Shown here piece by piece: positions 38,667-48,532 of a stretch of 64,000 nucleotides of DNA (position 1 is its first letter; every line of letters begins with the position of its first letter). The notes beneath the pieces are model-generated. The model was not told the origin of the DNA and ran no database searches. It saw only the letters and a program-made list of their open reading frames with translations. The stretch is from Tetrapisispora phaffii CBS 4417 (lineage: Eukaryota; Ascomycota; Saccharomycetes; Saccharomycetales; Saccharomycetaceae). The stretch covers positions 124,001 to 188,000 of the forward strand of contig NC_016535.1 in NCBI RefSeq assembly GCF_000236905.1, read 5' to 3'. Position numbers and translations under genes: made by a program.

Positions 38667-40892
38667 TTACCTTTGTTTCTTATATGCCAGATCAGAGTCA
38701 GATTGTATTTTGAGATAATGCTTCTTGGTATTTTGAACTGTAGAAAAATCTAAAAATTGCAAAAGCTCGACTGTTTTGTGATTATTCTTAGTAATAATGG
38801 AATCTGTCAATTCTAATTTTCCCAATTTTGAATGACATATAAATACGCCATTTAACCCTAAGATATGGTCAGCATCCGTTGTTACAATTGCGGTTAACGA
38901 AATGCTGAAATCATTACAGTAATCATGTTCATCTTCAAAATTATGTTTTAGTGGATATTCATACATGCATTCGTTGAATTGATTTATATAGATTATGACA
39001 TCTTTAATTTTCCCAAAATTGAATAATGCAATTTTCAAGATTTTATCGTTATTATCAGATAAATTATCGATATTTGTTATATTTTCAGTGTCAATTATTA
39101 AAAGTCCAGCTTCATCAATAATTAGAGACAGATTTTCGTTGATCTTAAAGAGTTTTTGGAATGAGGTCAACGAGCTAATAGTCATTTTATCCTTAAAACA
39201 TTTCATATTAAATGTCTCTAAGGTTTCCTTCTCATCTTCAACATATTTAAACGAATCTATTTTTAAAGAAGGTATGTTTTGATATTTAGGCTTAAAGACC
39301 TCAATTGAATTGTTTCGAGAAATGCTGATTAATTTTAACTTTGAGTAGTTTGGAGTTAGAAAATCTATTTCGGATATATTATTTGTTGCAGAATTTGAAT
39401 TATAACAGGCATAAAAATCTAATAATAAAAATGGATTTTTTGACGAATGTCTTTTATCCAAACTCGTTGTAGATGTATTAGAAAGAGAATTACTATGAGT
39501 TGAAATACTATCATCGATATTGGGAACCCAGTTGCCACCATGATTTAAAATTTCATTGAACATTTCTCTATTTCTTCTGCGCAAAGACCTTCGCTCTAAA
39601 AATGAGACGGTATTGAAAGTCTTTTCTTTACCATTCTTGAACTCCCAGCATATATAACTTGGAATTATTGCAACATTATTATTTGAGAGAACTAAGTCAT
39701 GATCCAACATTCGTCTGTTATTAAATGCAGCTAAAACTTCAGGTTCGAACAATTGCTCCTCATGTGTGATAGGATTAAATTGAGGTGAAGTATAATCACT
39801 TGGTTCTACCAATTCTGCATTTCTATTATACTGGTTAAAATGTCCATCATCTCCTCTCTCGTAACTTTCAGTCAAATAGTCAGACATTTTTTTTAGCCGG
39901 TCTATCCTTGTTGAAGGAGGCTTCAAGACACATTTAGAATTTATCTTACTCTCCGACTGTTTCCCATCTTGGTAACTTTTCAATTTATTTTGAGTATTAG
40001 TCTTTTTGGATAAGAAGGAAAATAACCAATAATAAAAATATTGTGGAATATTAAATTTTTCAATTGACATGTTTATATTATTAGATGATATCAATAAGCT
40101 GTATCGATCTAGGGGGTTGACATGGCAAGATTCGATGTTTCTTTTAATATCTACACAAAATGACGCTCTAAAATACAATGCATCCTTAGTATAACCACAA
40201 CCGTCCTTTAAAGTGTCAATTGTAGGTTTGAGAAAATAACAAATGTCTTGCCATCCTTCATTTGTTACGTACATTGTCAGTTTTTCAAATATATTTGGGT
40301 TTTCAAAATTATCAGGCGTGTATGATTCTTTAAAGATAGAGTATATTCCGTCATCTTGTGCTTTACTATTGAAAAAGTTGTTAACTTGTCGATAATAATT
40401 AGGTAAATTTAAAAAAAAACTGTAAACTTTTCCTACTCGAGTAGAACAATAAAGAATCCCATTAAAATATTCTAGAGATATTATATCAAATGCATTTGGC
40501 TTCTCAGCATCACGGAAATAGGGCAATAAGTTACAAGTCATTTTGAAATCCGCAATTAAATCTTTGCTTTCTGTTACTTTTTTCTTAAAATCTTTAATAA
40601 CTTCTATCACACCGTTCTTTTTAGCAATAAATAAATAATCTGAAATATCATCGCCTAAATTTCCATCATTTCTTGTCTCTCCTGATATATGACTTCCAGG
40701 TTTTACATAACAGAATTTTTGAATTTCACCTAACCTATCATGTGCATTAAGTGTATCACCTAAAATATATTTACCAGGATGCCAATGAAGCTTTTTATCC
40801 TTGTACTCGAAATAGACTAAATTTATACTATTATGATTTTCATCCTTGGATGCTGTAGAAACAATAAAGCTGATTTCATCTGCATCACTCAT
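38667..40892 (-). CDS. GID12: Gid12-type regulator of the GID ubiquitin ligase (YDL176W homologue)
   Basis: A 741-residue soluble protein without membrane segments; S. cerevisiae Gid12 (YDL176W) has about 708. Gid12 binds the GID E3 ligase and blocks its Gid4 substrate receptor, limiting degradation of gluconeogenic enzymes. The N-terminal region (GSHISGETRNDGNLGDDISDYLFIAKKNGVIEVI) and later GILYCSTRVGKVYSF look like beta-propeller blades. A low-complexity middle (about 300-490) is followed by more beta-rich sequence. Identification relies on the place next to AIR (convergent, as AIR2-YDL176W) and similar size. The AT-rich codons suggest low expression. Confidence 0.82.
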   Translation of the reverse strand: MSDADEISFIVSTASKDENHNSINLVYFEYKDKKLHWHPGKYILGDTLNAHDRLGEIQKFCYVKPGSHISGETRNDGNLGDDISDYLFIAKKNGVIEVIKDFKKKVTESKDLIADFKMTCNLLPYFRDAEKPNAFDIISLEYFNGILYCSTRVGKVYSFFLNLPNYYRQVNNFFNSKAQDDGIYSIFKESYTPDNFENPNIFEKLTMYVTNEGWQDICYFLKPTIDTLKDGCGYTKDALYFRASFCVDIKRNIESCHVNPLDRYSLLISSNNINMSIEKFNIPQYFYYWLFSFLSKKTNTQNKLKSYQDGKQSESKINSKCVLKPPSTRIDRLKKMSDYLTESYERGDDGHFNQYNRNAELVEPSDYTSPQFNPITHEEQLFEPEVLAAFNNRRMLDHDLVLSNNNVAIIPSYICWEFKNGKEKTFNTVSFLERRSLRRRNREMFNEILNHGGNWVPNIDDSISTHSNSLSNTSTTSLDKRHSSKNPFLLLDFYACYNSNSATNNISEIDFLTPNYSKLKLISISRNNSIEVFKPKYQNIPSLKIDSFKYVEDEKETLETFNMKCFKDKMTISSLTSFQKLFKINENLSLIIDEAGLLIIDTENITNIDNLSDNNDKILKIALFNFGKIKDVIIYINQFNECMYEYPLKHNFEDEHDYCNDFSISLTAIVTTDADHILGLNGVFICHSKLGKLELTDSIITKNNHKTVELLQFLDFSTVQNTKKHYLKIQSDSDLAYKKQR

Positions 40893-41631
40893 TATTTAAA
40901 TGGATTTATGCTAACAAAGAGAAATGTTCTATTCTTGAATAATAGTGCACTTGGTCAAACTATCTCTTGACTGCACACAATCCTTTTGATTGCAATATAC
41001 TTAGGTTTTCAACTTCTTAAAAGTGGTTGATGATCTCTTATTTTTAAATAATCAATGTCTTGTCCCTTTAAAAAATCAAAAAAAATCAATCGACCGGTAA
41101 AGTGACAGCGTCGCAAATGTTCCTTGAATTTGTGTCGTATTTTTAAAATGAACTCTAATGATGACTTGGTCATTTCTTGATATTAAATTTTAGAAATTGT
41201 TAGTATTTAACGACTTTGAACTTCCTAATGCGTATTATTTTATATTTTACGTTTTGCTGTTGTTCTTTCCCTTCGAATTGACAAATCCTTTACAATTTGT
41301 TAAAGTTGCTCTCTAAAATGAAACTATTATTAATTATTATTATCTTGTTGTAAATGTTGTTTATCTATTTTTACATATAGTTACATAATATTCCAGTCGT
41401 TAATCTGAACTAAGATCCCCTTTGTGAATATCTCTTGAGTGTTTTTGGTTAGTCTTAAGTTATGCCTTGGTTATATTTCATCTTTAAGAAAATAACTTCT
41501 TCCAGATCGATTTATGTGAGTGTGATTTCTTGTGTTTGATTACCTCCATATCTTCCTGTAGCGGTACCGCTTCTAATCCCATATATATAGTTGATGGAGA
41601 GTCAGAAACTGAGTCTTGATCTTTAAAGAAG
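40893..41631. other. Spacer: GID12 promoter and PCL 3' region
   Basis: AT-rich, about 740 bp, with no gene. YDL177C and DLD2, expected here from the S. cerevisiae order, are absent. A 12-bp palindrome AGCGGTACCGCT at 41560-41571 is within chance expectation. Confidence 0.5.
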
Positions 41632-42375
41632 TTATTTTTGTTTTTGTTTATTTGTAACTTTAGAGTTCGAGGTTTCAGTCTGCAACTTTTTAACCTCTGC
41701 TACAGCAGCTTCTGATGATCCGGCACTGGAAAATGTGACGCTTGAACTTAGAGAAGGGATAGAATAGTTTGAAGACAAATAAGTAGAAGATGGTTTGACC
41801 TTCTGTAGTTTCTGCTGTGATATTGTCACATTTGATAAAAGTTTTGACTTTTTTATTTGAGAATCAGGATGTTGGTCATGTAGCGTAAGCATCTCTTGAA
41901 TCGGTTGCAGCAATGGAGATAGAGAGTCGATTAAGTCTTCTGTTGAAATTCTGACGTTCCAACTCATATATTCCAATAATTCACGTTCAATTGTATTTAT
42001 TTCCATTAATGATAACAGACCCCGACAGTATTTTTCCCAATGCTTATTGAAAGGCGATGAATCGTTCAAAGTCTTAGAAGCCAATATTAGACACCCTAAG
42101 AACAGCCTATGTGTCGCTGTCGCAATACCTTCCACATAGCCCGGTATTATACATCTAAGTCTATTTAAAAATACCGTAGATGCCATAAGAGTAGGCGTTT
42201 TCACCTTAGAGTACTTCACGACGTCGCATATGAAACTTGTCAGACTAGGAATAGCAAGACTCCCAGATTGTTGGATATTTGGGATAATTGCCTCTGTGCT
42301 AGAGACCAAAAATTTAACCATATCTCTCGACACGGGTTGCTTACTCAGATACAAAAGAGCACTGTATCCTGACAT
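41632..42375 (-). CDS. PCL2/PCL9: Pho85 cyclin of the Pcl1/Pcl2/Pcl9 group
   Basis: G1-type cyclin that activates the Pho85 kinase in cell-cycle start and polarised growth. From the ATG at 42375 the protein has 247 residues. The cyclin box reads TPTLMASTVFLNRLRCIIPG, ATHRLFLGCLILASKTLNDSSPFNKHW and LSLMEINTIERELLEYMSWNV, very close to Pcl2. The C-terminal tail is shorter than in Pcl2 and Pcl9 (about 308 and 304). Position between GID12 and VCX1 fits both the YDL179W (PCL9) and YDL127W (PCL2) neighbourhoods. An SBF-like CGCGAAA site lies about 390 bp upstream. Confidence 0.94.
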   Translation of the reverse strand: MSGYSALLYLSKQPVSRDMVKFLVSSTEAIIPNIQQSGSLAIPSLTSFICDVVKYSKVKTPTLMASTVFLNRLRCIIPGYVEGIATATHRLFLGCLILASKTLNDSSPFNKHWEKYCRGLLSLMEINTIERELLEYMSWNVRISTEDLIDSLSPLLQPIQEMLTLHDQHPDSQIKKSKLLSNVTISQQKLQKVKPSSTYLSSNYSIPSLSSSVTFSSAGSSEAAVAEVKKLQTETSNSKVTNKQKQK

Positions 42376-43244
42376 AGTTGGGCACACACACACCTTTGTA
42401 GACGTACAATCAGATGGGTTGAGTAAATACTACAAAACAAACGACAAGACTGTAAACATTTACCTTCCTTTATGTAGTTATGTTTATATATAGTTATGCA
42501 CTCCTAAGTAAAACAAAACAGAACAAATATCTGGTGCGAACCTCTTAACTCTACACAAATAAACAACAAAGTGCCTATTTAGGTTGACACAGAACACTAA
42601 TCATAACCAAAAGGGAATATTAAATAAGCCCAAGTGAATAGTAAGAATTCTGTCATGTAAATAATTACATCAAAAACCCAGATTCTCGAGGCTTTGAAAC
42701 GTCTTCAAATGCGTTTAATTTCCTTTTCGGGAGTGTTGGATCTCGATGTTGTGATATCGAAGTGACGCGAAAACATGAATCTAGTTACGTGTCAGGCATA
42801 ACTCATTGGTCAGCTTTTCGAGATAGGCTCTGAGACTATTATGCAGGTATGTGCTTGTTAACATATGCATCTGTGGATTGAGCTTAGGAGTTCACTACTC
42901 TAACTCCTAATAAAATCTTTTGGAAGAGGAACTATTGCTATGCATTGTCTTAATGCGTTCAGGGATAGATCAGTTGAATCTATTTCCATTTTCGGAGGGG
43001 ATTTCTTCAAATCCAGTAAGTGGGATTCTAAGACGTATGCATAAGTGTCTGAACTATATTTATCGTGTGAGATACACTTGAGAGCAAGAGTGTTTCAAAT
43101 CATTCGTTGGCACCACCCATAATTGGTTTTAACTGACGAACTGAGTTGTGCCGTATACCGTATAAACTTGAAATATTTCAATAAAATAGAATAGTTAGTT
43201 GTATATTTAGAAACGTTTTATAAATAAATAGTCCTTGTTGTTTT
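42376..43244. promoter_or_regulatory. PCL upstream region and VCX1 3' region
   Basis: 870 bp with no gene; holds one SBF-type site (42766-42772). An open frame at 42230-42493 runs antisense to the cyclin and does not look coding. Confidence 0.5.
42766..42772. promoter_or_regulatory. SBF-type box CGCGAAA upstream of the PCL gene
   Basis: Matches CRCGAAA, the Swi4/Swi6 (SBF) site that drives PCL1, PCL2 and other G1 cyclins. Single copy, 391 bp before the ATG. Confidence 0.45.
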
Positions 43245-44486
43245 CTAATTCGAAGCTACGCTCTTGACGAATTCAACAATTTCTTCATCTGGGTAGTAGT
43301 AAAATGCCATGGCAATTAAAATGTACATAGCTAGTGACATGCAACCTTCAAGCCAATTGGATTCACCATCTAGAATCAAATAGTTCGATAACAACACAGA
43401 AATAAATAATGTGGTAGTCTCAAAAGCGTTGAAATTTAAGGTCATTGGGACGTCGATCCACCATCCAAACAACACCATGAAAGGTGTAACAAACAAGGAA
43501 ATTTGTAGCGAAGAACCAATTGCTACGCTCAATGCTAAATCCATCTTGTTTTTCATAGCAACGTAGACAGAAGTGACATGTTCAGCAGCATTGCCGACAA
43601 TTGGAATAATGATCAAACCAATGAAAGTCTTAGATAAACCGGTGGAAGCAACGACGTTGTCGATAGTGCCGACCAAATAATCAGCGCACACGGAGACAAA
43701 AACTGTAGTTGTAAGCAGAAATATCAAGGAAGATTTTATGCTTAAGGAATGATGTGGTTTCATAGATCTTTGACTTAAAATTTCTCCAGTTTCTTCAATC
43801 TGCTCTTCAAACATATCTTTGTGACTGCCCAGTTGGAACACTAAAAATAAAACATAAACTATCAACAAAACCATTGAGGTACCTCTTGAGTATGCTAAAA
43901 TCTTTTCGTCAATCCAGGCATCGTCTTTTCCATGAGGTAATGTCGCTCTGAATGCGGCTGGCAATAATAAAGAGGCACATGAGATGGCCAATAGAGAAGA
44001 CATAGTTTGTGCTGCAGTTTGGTTGAAAGTCTGTTGAATTCTATTCCAGCCACCCAGTATAAAACAAAAACCCAACACCAGCAGTAGATTTGATAACAAA
44101 CTACCTAACATAGAGGCTTGCACGATTCTAATTTGACCTTCTCTGAGCGCAATGATCGACACGATTAATTCAACAGCATTGCCAAAAGTAGCGTTCAACA
44201 AACCACCGATTGTACTACCAGCCTTATTTGCTAGTTCTTCAGTAGCATAAGCTAGGATGGAAGCTAATGGGATGATCGATAAAAAATTGAAGACGAAAGT
44301 CCATGTATGTGATAATTGAAAAAACCCAAATGCCAAACCCAAGGGAACAAAAACCAATAAAACGTTAATTGGTGAAGAAGTGAAAACAAACTCCATATCC
44401 AATTTGGCGGTTTCAAATTTACTCATGGTATGTCTTTGATTAATACCATGGTTACTATTACTTAATAAGGGGGCTGACGCATCCAT
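43245..44486 (-). CDS. VCX1: Vacuolar H+/Ca2+ exchanger
   Basis: CAX-family antiporter that moves calcium (and manganese) into the vacuole in exchange for protons. The 413-residue protein (about 411 in S. cerevisiae Vcx1, YDL128W) has eleven predicted membrane segments in two inverted halves. The two ion-coordinating repeats are [23 protein letters not shown] (glutamate at 106) and [21 protein letters not shown] (302), separated by an acidic loop near 225-235. Hydrophilic first 35 residues; no cleavable signal. Confidence 0.97.
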   Translation of the reverse strand: MDASAPLLSNSNHGINQRHTMSKFETAKLDMEFVFTSSPINVLLVFVPLGLAFGFFQLSHTWTFVFNFLSIIPLASILAYATEELANKAGSTIGGLLNATFGNAVELIVSIIALREGQIRIVQASMLGSLLSNLLLVLGFCFILGGWNRIQQTFNQTAAQTMSSLLAISCASLLLPAAFRATLPHGKDDAWIDEKILAYSRGTSMVLLIVYVLFLVFQLGSHKDMFEEQIEETGEILSQRSMKPHHSLSIKSSLIFLLTTTVFVSVCADYLVGTIDNVVASTGLSKTFIGLIIIPIVGNAAEHVTSVYVAMKNKMDLALSVAIGSSLQISLFVTPFMVLFGWWIDVPMTLNFNAFETTTLFISVLLSNYLILDGESNWLEGCMSLAMYILIAMAFYYYPDEEIVEFVKSVASN

Positions 44487-45010
44487 TTTGATCTGTTGTA
44501 AAATGGGTTGCTCTTTTGAACAGTTAAAATCCAGTCTGAAAATACCACTTGATCTATCTTTTACACAGATGTATGATTATATGTCGAATACCAGATGGAG
44601 ACAGTTCTATCTGTTTATATGAGTTCAATTTAATACAAGTATTCACCATTCTTTATAAAGAATTTTTTGGAATTTTTATTATGATTCCAGTTTCGGACAT
44701 CTGAAGCAGTTACGAAATGTCGCACAATGAGTATAAATGTAATTGAATAGACCCTACACCACGCTACACCTCAAACAATGCATTGACTATCGACTAAGAT
44801 GAGTGATATTTGTATATACATGTATTTAGTTAGTAATATCTCTGATTGTTAATGATTCCTTAACAATATATATTAGATGATTGTTCAGAAATATATATTC
44901 TATTTGATTATAAATGGAAGGTTAATAAGATTTTTATATGATGTTTTTGAATTTATATAGAAAAAACAAACGAATTGATACATTGTAATAAGATATGTAA
45001 TTCATTTTGT
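44487..45010. other. Spacer: VCX1 promoter and RPP1 3' region
   Basis: AT-rich; TATATA runs at about 44812-44822 and 44868-44900. YDL129W is absent. No gene seen. Confidence 0.5.
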
Positions 45011-45660
45011 TTAATCGAATAAACCGAAACCCATTTCGTCGTCGGATTCTTCAGCTTCTTCTTCAGCGGCTTCTTCAGCAGCTTCGGCAGCAGCAGCAGA
45101 ACCAGAGGATGCAGCAGCACCGGAACCGGCAGCAGCTGGACCAGCATTGTGGAAACCAGCTAAGATTTCTTTCAAGTCCTTACCTTGTAAAGCTTCAGCG
45201 TAGACATCAGCCCAGACCTGTATCCAATAAATTGACTTAGTTTCAAAAACCAAATACAACAATAGTTAGTAAAAAAATCCCCGTAAAAATGTATCTTCAA
45301 ATCGGGAGACAATTGCATTAGTGCTTCGCGTCGCTTTATAGTTACAATTCCACAGGTGAACACTTCATGACACACCTCTATGATCCAGAGATGCCCTCTG
45401 AATTCTGTCACTTTCGAATCTGCAGTTCTCCAACTCCCCCATGTAGAACCGCGTTTATAGTATCCTTTATCAGTTGGTTCCCTGTTTCAAGCCACATGCA
45501 TGCATGCAATCCAATTGTTCCTTCAACCATTTAAATAATAACATACGTTTTGAACGTCGGCACCAGCAGCCTTAGTTAAAGTCAATAAGTTTTCGGCAGA
45601 GACATCTAAACCAGCGTCAGCTAAGATGAAAGCAGCGTAGGAGATAACGGCGTCAGACAT
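45011..45660 (-). CDS. RPP1B: 60S acidic ribosomal protein P1 (one intron)
   Basis: Stalk protein that recruits translation GTPases. Exon 1 is 45547-45660 (38 codons, MSDAVISYAAFILADAGLDV to ADVQN) and exon 2 is 45011-45217 (VWADVYAEALQGKDLKEIL to the end). Together they give 106 residues, the length of S. cerevisiae Rpp1B. The Ala/Gly hinge is followed by the invariant acidic stalk tail EESDDEMGFGLFD. Splice signals on the minus strand are GTATGT at 45546, TACTAAC at 45271-45265 and CAG at 45220-45218. A TATA box lies at 45757-45763 and a Rap1-like site about 500 bp upstream. Strong codon bias. Confidence 0.97.
45218..45546 (-). other. RPP1 intron (329 nt)
   Basis: Bounded by GTATGT and CAG on the minus strand with branchpoint TACTAAC, 44 nt before the 3' splice site. 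The sequence inside has stops in all frames continuing from exon 1. Confidence 0.95.
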
Positions 45661-46156
45661 TTTATATATATTTGTTCTGGTGAGCTGAAACAGAAACCAC
45701 TAAACAAACCGACATCCAAAGGAAAACAGACTCCATAAGATCCCCAAACCCTCTTTTATATAACACATTGCACGTTAAAGAAACTAAAACAAAACATACA
45801 GGTAGCTAACAGATGACAGTCTCAAGCAAGAAACTAGTCTTGCACAACAATGAACATGCACACTCACTGCATCAATGCTACAACCATGTGCTAACACATA
45901 GGTTAGCCTTTAGATTACTATCGATATAGAGAAGGTTGAAGGTGATGAGTGTTGCATCGAATATTTTCAGTTTTTGGGAAAAGTGAAAAATTGGAAATTT
46001 CAACTTTCAAAGGCGATGAGCGGCGTGGTTGTTCCTACTTCACGAGAAGATGTGCGCGGAAAGTAGCAGTTTGGAGTGCTACTTTCGGAAAGTTGTGGAA
46101 AAACGAGAAAAACTGAACAAGGGAAAAATTGACAAAAAAAACAGGAAACCGCCGGG

Positions 46157-46167
46157 ATGTCTGGGTG
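46157..46167 (-). promoter_or_regulatory. Rap1-like site CACCCAGACAT, RPP1 promoter
   Basis: Reads ATGTCTGGGTG on the + strand, that is CACCCAGACAT toward RPP1. The same exact 11-mer occurs twice before RPS24, also pointing at the gene. Confidence 0.75.
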
Positions 46168-46172
46168 GTGGT

Positions 46173-46186
46173 GTTTCAAGTGACTG
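46173..46186 (+). promoter_or_regulatory. 14-mer GTTTCAAGTGACTG, RPP1 promoter copy
   Basis: Identical to 19381-19394. It lies on the gene-distal side of the Rap1-like site in both promoters, but in opposite orientation relative to that site. Confidence 0.6.
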
Positions 46187-46347
46187 TTTTAGCAATCAGT
46201 GCATGCACATACGTAAAGGGTGTCTCTAGACATGTACTAGTGATGGCAGTTATGGGGATTGAATTATTATTTTATAAGTGTAGTTAAAAACATTTACTAT
46301 GATAGATATATTTAAAGTAGAACAGAGAAAGCAATGAGGAGGCGCTT

Positions 46348-47694
46348 TTACTTGGCAACGGTTTTTGCTTTCTTGAATGCTGGGCCTTGTGGGTCGAGTA
46401 GAATGTCGACTGAGTCCTCGATTGGCTCGTTTTCTTTTGCTGGTTTCAATGCTGGGGTAGTGATTCCAGAATGGAAGTCTTTGATTATTGAATCTACGTC
46501 GTCGATATTCAGTGGTCTGATATCGCCCATCTTCTTGATCTTTGCTGTGACTTCTTTGACTTGAGAATCCGTTAGATTCAGATTCAATTGGTCGACTCTC
46601 GATTTGATGGCATTCCAGCCGGTAAGTCTGTTTGCGAAATGAATATATCTTTTCATTCCGAAGTCGTGTGGGTCCAGGATTTCGTAAGTCGAAGGGTTGG
46701 CCAGAATGGCCTTCGCATGGATACCTGCCTTGTGTGTGAACGCGCAGAAGCCAGTGATCGGGTTGTTGAATGGGATATTCACCTCTACTGCCTCTGCGAC
46801 CAGATTCTCGATATCTCTGATCTTGTGCAATTTGTATTTGGACTTGACGTATTGTGGACTAGCCACAATCATTCTCGCCATTAGACCACCCAACGGCGTA
46901 ATGCCGTTTCTTTCACCGATACCTAAAACACAGACGTCGATCAGTCTGGCACCGCCTTCCAAAGCGGTGTAAGCGTTGGCAATTGCGCAGCCGGTATCGT
47001 TGTGGAAATGGCACTCGATGTCGCACGAGACGACACTCTTCAAAGTTCTGACTAGTTCGTACACTTGTCTTGGGTTGGCACAGCCGACCGTGTCAGCAAT
47101 GCCTACTCTGTTGACACCGATTTTGGAGACGGTCTTGTAAATGTTTAACAAATCGACTAAGTCGCTTCTGAACGAATCCTCAGATGAGAATCTAATCTCA
47201 ATGCCTTTGGATTTGACAAATTCGATGACTTCGATCGCACTCTTGGCAATGTAGTTCATATCCTTGCCGTGGGAGTACTGTCTTAAGAATTTCGAAGTAC
47301 CGATGACAACATCGACACCGTCGACGCCGGTCTCCACGGCAACTTTAGCGTCGTCCATATGGCACCTGATGTGGGTCAAGATTTTAGCCTTCAAGCCCAA
47401 TTTACAGATGGCTTCGCAATCTTTCCTCGACTGTTCGGAAGCCACGGGAGAAGTCAGCTCGATGTAGTCAACACCGAAATCGTCCAATGCCTTTGCGATC
47501 TCGATCTTCTTCTCGGTGCTGAAGAACGAATTAGCGAATTGCTCACCTTCTCTCAAGGTGGAGTCGATCAGTTGAAAGTTGTTGACATTCGATAAGAAAT
47601 CAGCAGGGTTTGGCCCATATGGATTCTGTTGGAAATTAGCAGCAGCGGCAGCAGACTCAGTGACGGCCTGGAATTTATTATTATTATCAGTCAT
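46348..47694 (-). CDS. LYS20/LYS21: Homocitrate synthase
   Basis: First enzyme of fungal lysine synthesis: condenses acetyl-CoA and 2-oxoglutarate to homocitrate. From the ATG at 47694 the protein has 448 residues (Lys20 about 428, Lys21 about 440). The TIM-barrel signature [10 protein letters not shown] starts at residue 44, the metal-binding HFH of ECHFHNDTG is at 229-231, and the Gly-rich [19 protein letters not shown] follows. The C-terminal KKAKTVAK resembles the basic tail thought to place Lys20/21 in the nucleus. The upstream frame is open only to a TTG. TATATAA lies at 47794-47800. Codons are biased and GC-rich. Confidence 0.97.
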   Translation of the reverse strand: MTDNNNKFQAVTESAAAAANFQQNPYGPNPADFLSNVNNFQLIDSTLREGEQFANSFFSTEKKIEIAKALDDFGVDYIELTSPVASEQSRKDCEAICKLGLKAKILTHIRCHMDDAKVAVETGVDGVDVVIGTSKFLRQYSHGKDMNYIAKSAIEVIEFVKSKGIEIRFSSEDSFRSDLVDLLNIYKTVSKIGVNRVGIADTVGCANPRQVYELVRTLKSVVSCDIECHFHNDTGCAIANAYTALEGGARLIDVCVLGIGERNGITPLGGLMARMIVASPQYVKSKYKLHKIRDIENLVAEAVEVNIPFNNPITGFCAFTHKAGIHAKAILANPSTYEILDPHDFGMKRYIHFANRLTGWNAIKSRVDQLNLNLTDSQVKEVTAKIKKMGDIRPLNIDDVDSIIKDFHSGITTPALKPAKENEPIEDSVDILLDPQGPAFKKAKTVAK

Positions 47695-48460
47695 TGAGGG
47701 GGGGGACAAAGACTTTTGTGTATATATATGGGTTAGTAACCTACCAAGAGATAGGGAGACAAGAAACAAGAGACAACACGAACACCCAGCTCCTTATATA
47801 GATGTACCGAATCGACGTTAGCGTCGATGAGTAATTTAGAGCGATGACCAGTTTGCAATGGAATTCGCTTGGGCTGCTGTGACCGATGGGATCCATTCTG
47901 AAGCAAGCGAACCAGTCGGTTCAGTCATAGCAGCCCTCCCACCACATACCAACATCTTGAATAAAGCGCCCGTACACCACCAACACTTGCTGTAGTAAGC
48001 CTTTGTTTTGCATCAAAAAAGCTTTAACAAGCAAAGGGTTAGTCATAGAATGAGTAACGCTAAATAGTAATACTGACATTAGCCATCCAGTCATGCATGT
48101 TAAAGGTTCGGCAATGTCAGTATCACTGTGTTGCCTCTGTGCGCGCGCGATCGCGGCGTGGACAGAAAAAGCATATTGGCGTGGCAACGGGACGAAGGGA
48201 GCGGTGTGATTGGACGGGCTGGAAGGCTCCGGGATACTGATTCCCGCGGAAAGAGAACTGTGGAGACCGCGTGCTGTGTGGGGGGTAATCACGCGTGACT
48301 CGAAATGCATAATTCCGGTGGGAAAATAAAGGACCGGGTAAGTTTGTTGGTCGCTCGGTCGGGTAACCGGCTGCTTGGATGTTACTGCTCATACATGTAT
48401 ATACACATCTGAACGACATGGTGGCACGATATATGACTGCTTGTTTACATATCTTTATTC

Positions 48461-48503
<43 letters not shown>

Positions 48504-48532
48504 GACGAGTGGTCAAAAACAATGATCGTGGC
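47695..48532. promoter_or_regulatory. LYS20/21 promoter region and CDC53 3' region
   Basis: Contains a TATA box (47794-47800), a 7-bp hairpin ATCGACG-TTAG-CGTCGAT at about 47810-47827, a nested imperfect inverted repeat (about 47867-47940), a GC-rich part near 48120-48390, two Reb1-type sites CGGGTAA (48335-48341 and 48360-48366), and a (TA)n run. Open frames in the GC-rich part do not look like protein. Confidence 0.6.
48464..48503. repeat. Dinucleotide microsatellite (TA)15 then (GT)4
   Basis: Pure TA repeat at 48464-48494 followed by GTGTGTGTG, directly downstream of the CDC53 stop codon, where it may serve as an efficiency element for 3'-end formation. Confidence 0.95.

Larger units (their letters stand above)
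45661..46347. promoter_or_regulatory. RPP1 promoter region and LYS20/21 3' region
   Basis: Contains a TATA box (45757-45763), an RRPE-like TGAAAAATT at about 45983, a PAC-type GCGATGAG at 46014-46021, a Rap1-like site (46157-46167) and the shared 14-mer (46173-46186). STF1, which lies here in S. cerevisiae, is absent. No gene seen. Confidence 0.65.

Noticed and set aside
41560..41571. 12-bp palindrome AGCGGTACCGCT
   Set aside because: About sixteen 12-bp palindromes are expected by chance in 64 kb.
42528..42545. tRNA B-box-like sequence on the minus strand
   Set aside because: The T-loop lacks the invariant A58 and no acceptor stem or A box can be formed.
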